Position numbers and translations under genes: made by a program. Shown in pieces: positions 49,538 through 61,589 of a stretch of DNA of 64,000 nucleotides. The notes beneath the pieces are model-generated. The model was given only the letters and a program-made list of their open reading frames with translations, was not told where the DNA came from and did no database searches. The stretch is from Cocos nucifera. Taxonomy: Eukaryota; Streptophyta; Magnoliopsida; Arecales; Arecaceae. Location: the NCBI GenBank assembly GCA_006176705.1, contig QRFJ01003342.1, positions 1 through 64,000 of the forward strand. The letters are read 5' to 3'. Within the stretch, counting starts at the first letter, position 1; every line of letters starts with the position of its first letter.

Positions 49538-52038
49538 TGTTGGAAAATATGTTTCAAAGTTAATTATCAGTCTGTTGATGGTTGTGCTATCTTGTAATTA
49601 TAATTGATTCATTATTAAATAAAATATATTTTTTTGGTATTTTCATCATAAACTTTACATCTTCTAATAAACTTCATTATTGTGATGAAGTCCTTAGAAC
49701 TATTTAGCTTTGATAAAAAGAAGATTTATCGATTAGTCCTTAAACTATTCACAATCAAATGATATACTATTAATAAGGATGACAACGTTTATCGAGCATA
49801 GGTCGTTGTGTGCCATATGGGTTGGTTGTCCTCTTAACCAAGGAGTATGGAGATACTAGTATGGCATACAAGTGAGATGTATGGGTGCATCATCATTGAA
49901 CGTGACTAACTCCAGAGCGTTCTGCTGTCAAAAATTGCTCTAATAAAATATAGGTATAAGTGTTCCTTAGATCTAAGATCACCATAGTGGCTTGCAAGCA
50001 ACTTACTATGCTTTGGTATCGGACTAACTGAATTTCTAATTTAGTGATGAAAGATTTTTGGATACAGTCAAGTACTTACAAAGTCGGTGAGTGATCAAGA
50101 TGGGATTGACCACTCCAAGAGTTAGAGAAGAATGCATCATTATATTTCAATATAGCAAAAACCTTGGCCAGAGTAATCCATGAGATGGATTTGATATTTT
50201 GAAATATAATGTGGATGACCTAATCAGGGTTGATAGTTAAACTATGAAGTATTCTATGAGCATTTTGGTCAAGGGGATGAATTATACAAAAAACTATATC
50301 CACATGGGTTCCAAGGATGTTGTTCTACACATTCGACCTATCCCGCCATCCGGTATCATTGCTAGATGGTCATTTTGATTAGTACAAAAATTTATTTCTA
50401 TACTACTGACTTAGGTTTGGATCTATGAGGTCACACACATAAGAGTTCTCAATCTGATCGGATGGTTGATCGACGATTAAGAATCGTTCTAGGATTAAAC
50501 ATTCAATATGATTAATGTTTGACCTAGTGCAAGTATTGCAAGAGGATCGATTAGCAATTTAATTGCTAATTGACTTAATTTGATTAAATCAGAGAGCTAA
50601 GATTAAGTTTAATTAAATATAATTTAATTATATTTAGTTTGGTCTTAATTAGATCAAGTCCAATTGATTTATTAGATGAGCAAATTGCAAGGAAGAACTA
50701 GTCCTAGTTTAATTAGGACTTGTATCAACTTAATTTCTAATTTAATTAAAAAATTAAATTAAAATTAAATCTAATTTAATCTAATTTAATTAGATTATTA
50801 GTTGGACTAAGATCTAATCTAATTGAATTAATTAAATTCTAATTTAATTTGGTCCAAGGATCAAGTTAGACCAAGTCAAACTAGGAGTCCTAGTGAGACT
50901 AGGACTCCTATCTCCATGCGCCACCTTAGCCCCAATGCCTCCCATGCCATTTTTGTTAGATTTTTTTATGAAAATATTTCTCTCCAGATGTTCATGCATG
51001 CCCCCTTGCTCCCTTTATCTTAAATATGGTATTTAGATATTGTGATCAAGTCAAAAGAAGAGTTTGATTTGATTTAAACTCTATGAGATAGAGTTTTGAG
51101 AAACTAAAACTTCTTCCTATTTTGTGTCACCTACATCCCTATTTTTTCTCTAAAATTTTTATAGCTTTTAAAGGCCTTTTTGTGCGACATTCCTTGGTAG
51201 TCCACGCAAAAAATAAAGGAAAGGGTGCCCAAGAGTTGGGCGCCCCAATTCTAGCTCTGTTTGGATAACCCTTGACTAGGTATTTGACCTAGTCAAGGAT
51301 TCCTTTATATCTTCTTATATAAAATGAATTTTGATCTAATTTTTTTATAGATTACACATTTGAGAGAGATCATTTGGAGCATGAAAAATCTAAGAGAGAA
51401 GCCTAGGGTGTGGGATTTTCTAAAGACACCAATCAAGGTGCTTCGGGGAGAGAAGAAAGAAAAAGAAGAGGATCTTCTTCTAGGTTTTTTTTTCTTTCAC
51501 TCCTATTCCTCAATCTTTGTGAGTGTTTGAGAAGTGTCTTAGCATCATGAATCATCTTTCTTGACTTCAAAAAGTTAGAGAATCTAAGCTTGAAGGAAAG
51601 AAGATTTAGATCGATCATTAGAGAAGGATCGACATAATACTAGCATACTATATTGATTTTCGGGCACATGACTTCAGATCTACAATCGAGAGCTCGTGTG
51701 GACAACTTGTAGAGGTCGGACATGTGTGCAGCTTGGAGCAACCATCTCAGGCCCAGATCAGCGAGTTAAAAAACTTGAGATTCAAAGGTAAGGATGATCT
51801 GATCTTCCTATTGCATGTCTAGATCTGATCTAGAGTAGTCTGCTATTGATATGATTAATATGTAGTTCTTTTGATATTTTATTTTCTGATTTAATAGCAT
51901 GCCTTAATCATATAATAGGATCCTATATCTAGAATTTTATATTATATTATTCATGATTTAATATAATTAATTCATCTCTTCTACTGTAATTTTGAAAAAG
52001 TTTCAAAAGCTAACCCTAGAATCCCGATTGATTCCTAT
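49538..52038 (+). repeat. 5' LTR of copia element A
   Basis: Starts TGTTGGAAAATATG; the inner end is set by the primer-binding site at 52,042, so the last bases are approximate (no clear CA end). At about 2.5 kb it is long for copia. No second LTR is available for comparison. Confidence 0.72.
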
Positions 52039-52041
52039 AAT

Positions 52042-52054
52042 TGGTATCAGAGCC
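52042..52054 (+). other. Primer-binding site, initiator tRNA-Met type (element A)
   Basis: TGGTATCAGAGCC, the standard plant copia primer-binding site, complementary to the 3' end of initiator methionine tRNA. Confidence 0.9.
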
Positions 52055-52145
52055 AGGTTCATTTATTACATGATTTATGCATGATTAGATTATATTTTTA
52101 GATTAGATTTAATTTATAATTTGATGATTAAATCTAAAAATAAAA

Positions 52146-52234
52146 TTTTAGATTGCACGCGCTGTAAGATTGTCCTGCTGTAAGATTTACCCCCTTATAA
52201 TGAAGAGGTTGTTCTAGTGCGTGCGGATCTAAAA
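52146..52234 (+). ncRNA. Candidate leader hairpin in copia element A
   Basis: TTTTAGATTGCACGC (52,146-52,160) can pair with GCGTGCGGATCTAAAA (52,219-52,234), giving a long stem with a small bulge, about 100 nt after the primer-binding site. The loop contains a repeated GCTGTAAGATT. It is a cis element of the retrotransposon RNA if real, not a separate gene; a packaging or dimerisation signal is one possibility. Confidence 0.45.
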
Positions 52235-52880
52235 TTCTGATCATAAAAATTTAGATTAAATGTAAAAAATTTTATGATCTGATTAAAAGAGTTTTAATCT
52301 GATTTATATTATCATAAATATGTTAGACCTGATCTAAGATGATTTATGATTAATTAGAATTAAAATAATTTTAATTTTATGAGCATATTTAGATTAGATC
52401 TAAAATAGTTTTCATGTTTGTTATATGTGCGTATTGATTATGAATCAAACATGCATCTGGTTGATAGAACCTTGTTGCAAAAATTTTTTACAAACATGAA
52501 AAATATTTTCAAAATGCCGAACTCTAATCCTTAGCCCAAAACTTAATTAATAATTAAGAATTAATTGATTAGGATCTAGGATTGTGAATTAAAGATCCTA
52601 AGACATAAATCATAACACATTGGGTTAATGGGTTAGTAGAAATTAGGTCCATTAATTGGGTTAGAACTAAAGTTAGATTAAAAAATGAACTTAATTAGAG
52701 AATTGACTAAATCTAATCAATAGTTGTCTTAGATTAGATCAAGAATTCTCTAGATCAATTACAATAGTTGTAGTTGGTCAAATCCATGTCTTTAATGAGA
52801 ATCAAGATAGACTGGATTCCTAGCTACGTGGTCGAACCTAAAATTACTAGATTGGTCAAGTTAAAACTAATGAACTGGAT

Positions 52881-53000
52881 GGTGTCTAAGGTAAGTTTAG
52901 CAGTCTGACCAGTGGTTTTTAATTGGGAGCTACTTGCACTGATTCGATCTTTGATGAGTTAATGGCATATCCCTTCCCCTGATCTTACTTACCTAGCCAT
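52881..53000 (+). other. Conserved leader block in copia element A
   Basis: GGTGTCTAAGGTAAGTTT, GGTTTTTAATTGG, GAGTTAATGGCATAT and ACTTACCTAGCC recur in the same order in copia element B (60,360-60,482). The ends AGGTAAGT and ACTTACCT are complementary. Non-coding, between primer-binding site and gag. Confidence 0.75.
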
Positions 53001-53785
53001 CTTAATGAATTAGATTTTGATTAGATTACTTGGTGATTTGGGCTCATCCATTTCAATTAGGTAAATTAGTGTGACTGATTTAGGTGCTCCTAATGCTGGT
53101 TTGAATTAGTTCTTTTTTTTTATATGACTTGGTGAAGTCAGTGGGAGGATCGAAATTAGTTGGCTTATTCTCTCTATCTTCTTTAAATCAAATCAATTAA
53201 ATCTTCTAAAATTATTAGATCCCTAAAAATGAAATAGTTATGGTGATAACTAGATCATAGCCTCCCATTAAGTGGATGATAATGGGTCCATTAGCTTAAT
53301 AATCATTGAAGGCCCAAAGACTTGGTGCTTATCGGCTAATGGAATTATTATTCATAATATGATTTCTTCACCACATCTATCTAAATGGTGGTTAGATTGA
53401 CCAACCAAAGTTGGACTTAATCATTCATTGGTTAGATGGATCGAGTATGGTCATGTTAATGATTGGACCTAATCGAACCTTTTCAATGAAGGCCAAAGCC
53501 TATTGATTAGGGATAGGGATAAAATTAAATTACTAAAAATTATTTAAAAAAATAATTAGTTATGAACCTATCCTTAGATGTACATGGGTTGACCAACCAA
53601 AGTTAGGCTTGTGTGCAGTCTATGTGAATTTTAATACCCACTAAGGAATTAGGATAATTCCTCAAATTAAAGGTAGAGACTACCAATTTGAATAAAATAG
53701 TGGAAGAACTTTTTGATTAAAAATCCAAATCTTTAGATTTAATAAATTAATTACTAATTAGATTTTATTTTTTCTTTATGGAAAT

Positions 53786-54652
53786 ATGGCTACTTTCCTT
53801 TCGCTCCGATTATTGTTAGACAATGATAAGCTGATGAAACCTAATTTTGGTAACTGGTATCGAAAGTTGAAAATTATCTTGGAGCATGAATGGATTCTAT
53901 ATGTACTGACAGATCTGGCACCTAAGGAGCCAGCATCCAATGTACGTGGAACGATTAGAGGCACTTACTAGAAGTGACTCGATGATCAAATCTTGGTGTG
54001 TTATATTATGTTGGCTACCATGAGTGACAAGTTCAGTCGTAGGTTTGAGTCAGCTTAGCCAGAAGACATCCTTCAAATATTGAACGAGTCTTTTGGTACA
54101 CCCAATGACGTTGAGAGGTATAAAACTAGTTGTGCTATCTTCAACGCCAAGATTAGGGATGGAGCTTCAGTCATTGATCATGTACTATATATGATCGAGC
54201 TGATGGAGCATTTGAGCAAGCTCGGATTTCCCTTACACAAGCAACTAGGAATAGATGCAATTTTTAACTCATTGTCCAAATCATATCTCCCATTCCTTAC
54301 TCATTATAGAATAACAAAGCCTGAAGTTAACTACGATGGGTTACTAGGATTGCTTCAGAACTTTGAGAAGGATCACCAGCTCTACAAGGAGTCTGTGAAC
54401 TTAGTGGAAGATTCATCTTCTAGTTCTCGACCCTTTAAGAACGGAAAGAAGAATAAAAAGAAAAAATCAAAGAATGTGCAAGTTCAAGCTGGGACATCTG
54501 TGCAGGACCAAACCAAGAAGATCAAGCCTAATAAGAATCAAGCTGAATGCTTCTTCTACAAGAAGCGGGGGCACTGAAAGAAGAACTATCCTCAGTACAT
54601 TGCCTCATTGAACCCCAATAGGTCAAGAAAGAAGCAAGTTATTGCTAGATAA
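53786..54652 (+). pseudogene. Copia element A gag
   Basis: The frame starts MATFLSLRLLLDNDKLMKPN and has NFGNWYRKLKIILEHE, the copia gag entry. Stops at 53,969-53,971 and 53,975-53,977 interrupt it. The 54,080-54,577 part has the coat domain (NLVEDSSSSSRPF then a K-rich linker) and a decayed zinc knuckle (CFFYKKRGH) in which expected cysteines are lost and a stop replaces the residue after H. Ends at a TAA (54,650-54,652). Confidence 0.85.
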
Positions 54653-56991
54653 GATATTTATATGATAACTCCTTGCAATTTCTCTATTTATGATAAAATT
54701 GACTGGGTATTGGATATTGATAGCCCTTACTACATTTGCAATTCGTTACAGGGGTTGCAGGTCAGTAGGAGATTCAAGTAAGGCGAGAGGTTCCTTAATG
54801 TTGGAGATGAAAGACCGGTTCCAATTTTAGCATTAGGAATCTTAAAACTTATATTTGAGTCTTATACAATTATTCTTAGTGATTATCATTTTTGTCCTAG
54901 TTTCTTTTTGAATATCATTTTTGTAGGCTTTTTGGCCAAAGATAATTATGAATTTTCAATAAAGAAAGAATTTTGTAATGTCATTATGAATGATATTACT
55001 ATATTCTTTGGACATTTGAATAATGGTGTGTACATGTTATCACAACCTATTAATATAGTCTATTCCACTGGTAAGCATCCTAAATTAGATAGTGTATCTG
55101 ATATCCACTTATGACACTGTAGGCTAGGTCACATCAATAAGAACAGGATAAATAGGTTGACTCAAGAGGAAATCCTTGAAGTCAGTGATTATGAATCACT
55201 TCCAACCTATGAATCTTGTCTTCTTGAAAAAATGACCAAGTCATCTTTTGCTGAAAAAGGTGAGAGAGCCATTGAGCTCTTAGGCCTAGTACATACTGAT
55301 GTATGTGGACCAATGAGCATAAATGCCAAAGGTAGATATCTCTACTTCATTACTTTCATAGATGATCTATCCAGGTATGGATATGTCTATCTGATGAAAT
55401 ATAAGTCAGAGTCATTTGAAATATTTAAACGATTCAAAAGTAAAGTAGAAAAATAAATTGAAAAGAATATTAAGACTCTTCGATCTGACCGAGGAGGGGA
55501 ATATCTTTCTGGTGAGTTTCTTACATATCTAGGAGAGAATGGAATTCTCTTCAAATGAACTCTTCTAGGAACACCACAGCATAATGGTATATCTGAGAGA
55601 AGAAATCAGACTCTGTTAGATATGGTCCGATCCTTGATGGATTTTGTCAGCTTGTCGATATCCTTCTAGAGATATGCACTCAAATCGGCTTGCTATCTGT
55701 TAAATAGGATTCCAAGTAAGTCTGTAATTAAGACTTCATATGAGATATGGATAGAGCATAAGCCAGCACTTTTGTACCTTAGGATCTAGGGGTGCCCGAC
55801 TTATGTGAAATGATTAATCATAGATAAACTTGAACCTAGGTCTGACAAATGCATATTTATAGGATATCCCAAAGAATCAAAAAGATATATTTTCTATCAT
55901 ACCGATGAACAAAATATGTTAGTCGGTCTTAAGGCAATCTTCTTGAAAAAGAAGTTTCTTGGTGAAGGAACTGTTGCCTCTAAGGTTGAACTTGACGAAG
56001 TTCAACAGATAGAAAAGCTGACACCTATTGCCGAACCTGAACCGAATTTAATTAGATCAGATCCAGAGCTCAGTATCTCTGCACCATTAAGGCGATCCGG
56101 TTGAGTACCGCATTAATCGGATAGATACTATGATTTTTTGGTCCAGAACGGTGATCCTATCGAACTCGATGAGAACGATAGGATCCGATCACCTACTGGA
56201 TGCAATGCAGAGATCTGATTCTGAGAAATGGCTTGAGGGCATGAAATCCGAGATGGAGTCCATGAAGGTCAACAATGTATGGACATTGGTTGATCCATCC
56301 AAAGGAGTTAAACCCACTGGATATAAATGGATCTTTAAAAGAAAGAGGGACACAGATGAAAAGGTGGAGATCTATAAAGCCCATCTGATTGCCAAGGGAT
56401 ATCGTCAACATTATGGTATTGACTATGATGAGATATTCTTTCCTATGGCAATGCTCAAATCCATTCGGATAATGCTTGCTATAGCTACCCATCTGGACTA
56501 TGAGATCTGGCAGATGGATGTGAAGACAGCTTTTCTGAATGGAGAGTTGATCGAAGAGATGTATATGATACAACCTGAGGGGTTCACATCTATAGATGAG
56601 TCCAAGATGTGCAAGCTTCAGAGTTCCATTTATGGATTGAAGTAAGCATCTCGAAGTTGGAACATGTATTTTGATAAGATAATCAAAACATATGGCTTTG
56701 TTAAGAATGAAGAAGAGCCCTACATCTACAAGTGGGCGAATGGTCCGATAGTGGTATTTCTTGTCTTATACGTTGATGATATTCTCTTAATAAAAAATGA
56801 CATCTCTGCACTGCAAGAAATAAAAGTATGGTTGTCATCTCAGTTCTTCATGAAGGACTTGGGCGAAGCATCCTACATCCTAAGAATGAAAATCTATAGA
56901 GATAGATCTAAGAGGATGCTTGGATTATCCCAGTCTATGTACATAGAAATTATGCTAAAAAGATTTAGCATGGAGAATTTTAAGAAGAGAT
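54653..56991 (+). pseudogene. Copia element A pol: protease, integrase, reverse transcriptase
   Basis: In order: a protease active-site relic (WVLDIDSPYYICNS, 54,690-54,740; D-T-G is now D-I-D); the HCRLGHIN zinc region at about 55,115 just after a stop at 55,112-55,114; integrase with HTDVCGPMS and FIDDLSRYGYVYL (55,290-55,400), SDRGGEY (55,475) and PQHNGISERRNQTLLDMVRS (55,573-55,632); RT with KPTGYKWIFKRK and QMDVKTAFLNGEL (56,310-56,550), a stop at 56,643-56,645, and the YVDDILLI catalytic block near 56,770. RNase H is cut off by the next insertion. More than five stops make it inactive. Confidence 0.88.
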
Positions 56992-59290
56992 TGTTAGATA
57001 TATGTGCCCTAGAAGCCAGAATTGGCTGACACTTGTAATACACTTCTAGGGGCAAAATTATAATTTTGACTATAATCAATAAAATGGATTATTTTCTATC
57101 ACATATGTGTATTTAGTGTCTATGATATATCCTTTGAGTTAATGGTAATGATAATTCATATTTTCAAGAGTTGAAAATTTAAGATATGAATAATCATTAT
57201 TAACTCATAAAATGCTTCCGACCATAGGATCATCACGAGGATGGTGATTGATTCGAAAGATTGGTATACAATTGCTTCTCTTTAGTAGATGAGTCTTGAG
57301 TCTACGGTGTGGAGACACCGAAGCGAGAGTATAGGTACTCGTTAGAGAACGAGGGCACTGAGCGTGACCACCTCGAGTAGTCATTAGGAAGTCTACCTTC
57401 TCGTCAATGACTGACTCGATGCTGCAGTAGTGTGTCTGGTTCTTTGACCTGAGGTGCATCGGCAGTTCACCTTGAGGGTGTTATAGTTTGACTACACCAT
57501 TACTCGGTCTCCTAGCCATATGGAACCCTGAGGTGTATGTTGGCTATAGCATGTTCATTTGTAGGAACTGGATTGCATCAAGATGGAATCTATCTACCTC
57601 GGTGGTAGAGGAGCAGCCCTATGATGATCATGAGAATCAAGTCCAGAAGCCCATGGCCATGGCAGAGTGAAATAATAGAAAGAGTTTCTATTTAGATTTT
57701 CACATTCGGACTTGAATCGAATGATTACATCATATGACAGAGACTAGGGTTTGACGAGTTCACCTTAACCCTAATCTGATCGGGGCTCAAGATAGAAGAA
57801 CTTAATCACACAGGTAGCTGCACCAAGAGGTTCGCATTCAGCTCTGATGGGTTGCCACCATATACTGCTAGGTGTCACTGGTGGATTTTGGGAGCAATTA
57901 GAATGATTTAGATGATCGATCATTCTAGCTGTTCGAATCAGAAGAGTTCTGATCCATCGAAAGGAAGTTTCGATGATGTCGATGATAGAGATCATGACAT
58001 ATCCCATTACCATACAGAACTGAACCTAACTGGGTCACACAAACAAGGGTTTGAATCTGGTGATCATCAATTGAACTGATCTAGTTCAATTGATCTGAAT
58101 GAGATTCAATTAGGTTCAAGGAAATCGTGCTAGCACTCGATTGAACCTAACGTTCTTCTTTTACTATCACAAAATAAGTTGTCCTGACTGAGCCAAAGGA
58201 GTTTGTGCTCAATCAGAGGCCTTCATATGGTCTGACTGGAGGTTGTCCAAGTCAGAAAAGGTTGTCTTATTTTGTAAGACATTACCTGCCATTTTTGGTC
58301 ACCTGCCATTTCTCGTTCTTTGACTTTGGTCAAAAGTCTGACCTTTGACTGGTCAAATGTTGACCATTGACACTTTGACTTTTGTCCACATGTCATGCAC
58401 CTATTGGAGAGCTGGTGGGGGCCTGTCCCCCTGCCAGAACCTGGCAAGGAGGAGGGCGCACGCCACCCTTGGCGTGTGCCCAAGTTGGAGGCGCCTAGGA
58501 GTCCCTGTTGGACATAGGGACTCCATCTCCTTTTTGGATTCCAATTAGAGTTCTCCTAAGAACCAAGTTTGACTGGTCTTAGGCGCCCATCTAAGGAGGA
58601 ATCCAGGGGACTCTATTTCCACCAATCAGATTTAGATCTGATTTCATAAAAGATTGTGATTGGTTGGGAAGAAGAGGAGTTGGATCACGCATAGTCTATA
58701 AATAAGACCCTGCGCCCAACCCAAAGTGAAATTGATCTGAGAATTGAAAATTCCCATGCCCCAAGGCTACCTCTCCCCTCCTTCCACATGCCAAACCCAT
58801 CTTCTCCCTCTCCTCTCCATGCCCAAAGGAGTTTTGGATCTTGGTTGGTGCATTCCAGATCAAGAGAAAGGCGATCAAAAGCAAGAAGGCTGCGCTGCTG
58901 CAAAGGACGACTGCAGATCTTCAAAAGAGTTTTGAAGATCCTCCAGATCAGATCCAGATCTGATTTTTGGAAGATGTGATAGAGAAGAAGAGGATCTCCA
59001 GATCCAAGCCCGAGTGGATACCGGTAGAGGCCAGGCGCTTGCGTGGCTAGATCCAGAACCTTCCGCTGCAATCAGGATCATCAACAGGGTAATAGGATTA
59101 CCCAAATCAGGTAAATTAAATTTGATTTAATTTATCTAAATTTTATTTTATTTATTAAAATAATAAGAATCAGATCTGAAACATATCAAGATCTGATTTG
59201 GATCAAAGAAAAAAAATTTTTGAAATATATCTCTTGATCTGATCAGATCTGGAACGAACCTGGACCGGGAAAATCAGGATTTTTCCTTCA
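56992..59290 (+). repeat. 5' LTR of copia element B
   Basis: Starts TGTTAGATATATGTGCCC and ends TTTTTCCTTCA two bases before the primer-binding site. It is 2.3 kb long and pairs with the inverted copy at 61,590-63,877. Reading frames at 57,205-57,459 and 57,771-58,013 on the minus strand recur in that copy because of this repeat and are not genes. Confidence 0.85.
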
Positions 59291-59292
59291 AC

Positions 59293-59305
59293 TGGTATCA
59301 GAGCC
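59293..59305 (+). other. Primer-binding site, initiator tRNA-Met type (element B)
   Basis: TGGTATCAGAGCC at the inner LTR edge, as in element A. Confidence 0.9.
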
Positions 59306-59863
59306 ATGGTTCTAAATTATTTAGATCTAATTTTAAATTTATTTTAATTAGAAAATAAGTGATTTTCAGATGTCACATGAGATGTGATCAGATCTGAAAT
59401 CAGAAAAATTAAAATTAAATGATTTGGATCTAAGATTAGAAAGATATGCATGACTAGTTCTAGAATAGAATAGTTCTATAGAATAGTTCTTGCATGTTTT
59501 GATTTAATCTGATTAAATCATATTTTAGATCTTCTTATTTACTATTTTTTGATATTATAAGTGTTATAATAACATCTAAAAAATAGCAAATAAAAAAATT
59601 ATTTAATTTTAAATATCATATGAGATATGATTGATGCATGTCTAGACTAGTTGTAGAATAGTTCTACATAATTGTCTAGATTAGAATTTATTTTGATTAG
59701 ATCAATTTAAATCTAATTTTTTAGATTATTATGAGATAATTTAGATCTGAAAACATGCATGATTTGATACATGAGATGTATGCAAAATATGCCATGATTA
59801 GATCTAATTTGTATATGAGATATATGATATAGATCTAAAACTGTTTTGTAGTATTGCATGTTC

Positions 59864-59988
59864 CTGATTAAGGCGTTCCTCTTGGCCGTCCGATCATAAG
59901 AATGAAGAAGGGTTTAAAGGCCCTCTCCTTCCATCCGATGGGGTGTTCTTATGATGTGTAGGGGTGCTGTACGTTCGTCCTTAATCAG
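59864..59988 (+). ncRNA. Candidate nested leader hairpin in copia element B
   Basis: Two perfect 10-bp stems are nested: CTGATTAAGG (59,864-59,873) with CCTTAATCAG (59,979-59,988), and ATCATAAGAA (59,893-59,902) with TTCTTATGAT (59,946-59,955). A smaller AGGG...CCCT pairing lies in the inner loop. It sits between primer-binding site and gag, so it would be a cis RNA signal of the element. Confidence 0.55.
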
Positions 59989-60359
59989 AAACCCAAAACT
60001 TACTTTCTGCAAAACCCTAGATCCTGAAACCCTAGGATTTATTGTGCATATTTTGTTTATGAACCCTACTTAATTAAGAATTAAGTTTATGGAAATATTA
60101 ATTAGGTCTAAAATTGAGAATTTCAGATCTAAGACATATTCATAATACTGGGTTCGGGCTTGGGTAGCTCAATTAGGTCTAAGCGGTTGATCAAACCGAA
60201 TCAAGAGTTGGTTAGATGGGATCAACAATGCTTAAATTGACCAGCCTAATAGGATTAAGTCTGGGTCAAGATCGAGTCACGATCAAGCAAGACCTAATTA
60301 GGCTCAGAGGTTAGAGTCTGGATTGTAGGCTAACCCAATTGGTTCTGACTCAACAATTT

Positions 60360-60482
60360 GGTGTCTAAGGTAAGTTTGGCACATACGACCGACTGGTTTT
60401 TAATTGGAAGCTACTCGACCTGAATGCGTTCTTGTACGAGTTAATGGCATATTCCTTCCACCGGTCTCACTTACCTGGCCAT
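60360..60482 (+). other. Conserved leader block in copia element B
   Basis: Counterpart of 52,881-53,000: GGTGTCTAAGGTAAGTTTGG, CTGGTTTTTAATTGG, GAGTTAATGGCATAT, CACTTACCTGGCC. Surrounding leader sequence of the two elements is much less alike. Confidence 0.75.
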
Positions 60483-61164
60483 ATCTGTTGACACAGTTCT
60501 GATCTGAGGTGGTCAATAATCCGAGCTAACCCATGCCACTAGGTTAGTCATAATTGTTATGACTAATGCCAAGTCTAGTTTAATGAGACCTGAATCAATT
60601 CTCCCTAAGAAAAGATTAAGTCTGAGGTCTTCCACCATTGTAGATGTGCGGGCCCTTCCCGGGGTTGATTGTTCTCGGCTGGATACAGTGGCTCAGTTGC
60701 ACCGGAAAGATGCAACCATGTCTATTAGGCATTGGATGCTATGGGCTGGAGGATGAGTTGGGCTCAATATTTTGGATACGGTGAGAGACTCAATTAGGAA
60801 CCCAGTCTATGCAAATGGTGGGTCTGACTTAACTAAGGAGTGGATCAATATTTCGGATACGGTGAGATTCATGAATTAGAGACCAAGTTTGGGTGCACCA
60901 TGATTAGAGAATCATTGAACAAGAGTTGTTCACTCATTGGCTAACCCATCACCAATAACTGTTAGGTGAGGTGATGAGTCAGTTGGTGAGACCGCACCAC
61001 CCACTAGAAATCATTAATCATGGAGATTTTCGCATCTCTACAGAGGGAGTGTAGGGATCCGAGAAAATAGTGGGAGCTAATTTGTTTAAAAATAAAATTC
61101 CTAAACAAATTGGTCAAGTCAAAATTACAGTATCTAACTAGAATCTTTGACTCTCTACAGAAAA

Positions 61165-61589
61165 ATGTCTGCGTCCAACCCATTGGCACGTATCCTAGAC
61201 ACACATAGACTGGACCCAATTATAAAGATTGGCTCAGGAACTACAAAATTATTTTGGGTTTCGAGAAGTTAACCCATGTTTTGGACCAGGACCCTCCCAC
61301 TTACCAGCCCGTCCATCCACTGAACAGAGAGCGTCTCTGGAAAAATGGATAGACGAAGATAATAAGGCCAGATATTACATGTTGGGCTCGATGTCTGATG
61401 AGCTCCAGCGCCAACATGAAGATATCGGGACTGCTCGCCAAATGTTGGCTCACCTGCAGGAGATGTTTGGTGAACAGAGTCGCGCAGCCAAATATCAAGT
61501 CACGAAATGACTTTTTAAGGCTAAGATGCGTGATGGGCAGTCAGTCCAAGATCACTGTCTGACAATGATCAAGGACTTAGAGAATCATT
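61165..61589 (+). pseudogene. Copia element B gag, N-terminal part
   Basis: ATG at 61,165 opens MSASNPLARILDTHRLDP; a one-base loss near 61,225 shifts the frame and a further shift occurs before 61,340. The last frame gives SLEKWIDEDNKARYYMLGSM and LAHLQEMFGEQSRAAKYQ, standard copia gag blocks. A stop at 61,508-61,510 is followed by continued homology to about 61,580. Coding then stops abruptly at the inverted LTR. Confidence 0.82.

Larger units (their letters stand above)
49538..56991 (+). mobile_element. Copia element A, truncated by a later insertion
   Basis: A Ty1/copia retrotransposon on the plus strand: 5' LTR, initiator-Met primer-binding site, long leader, gag, protease, integrase and RT. 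It stops within RT/RNase H where copia element B begins (56,992). The 3' part should be beyond the window. All coding parts are decayed, mainly by stop codons that look like C-to-T or G-to-A changes. Confidence 0.88.
56992..61589 (+). mobile_element. Copia element B, truncated in gag
   Basis: A second Ty1/copia element on the plus strand with LTR, initiator-Met primer-binding site, leader and the first part of gag. It begins inside the RT of element A. Its interior ends at about 61,589, where an LTR of the same family in opposite orientation starts. Confidence 0.82.

Noticed and set aside
57205..58013. Minus-strand ORFs that recur on the plus strand at 62,839-63,671
   Set aside because: They belong to the inverted LTR pair of the copia B family; repetition is from the LTR, not from gene conservation.
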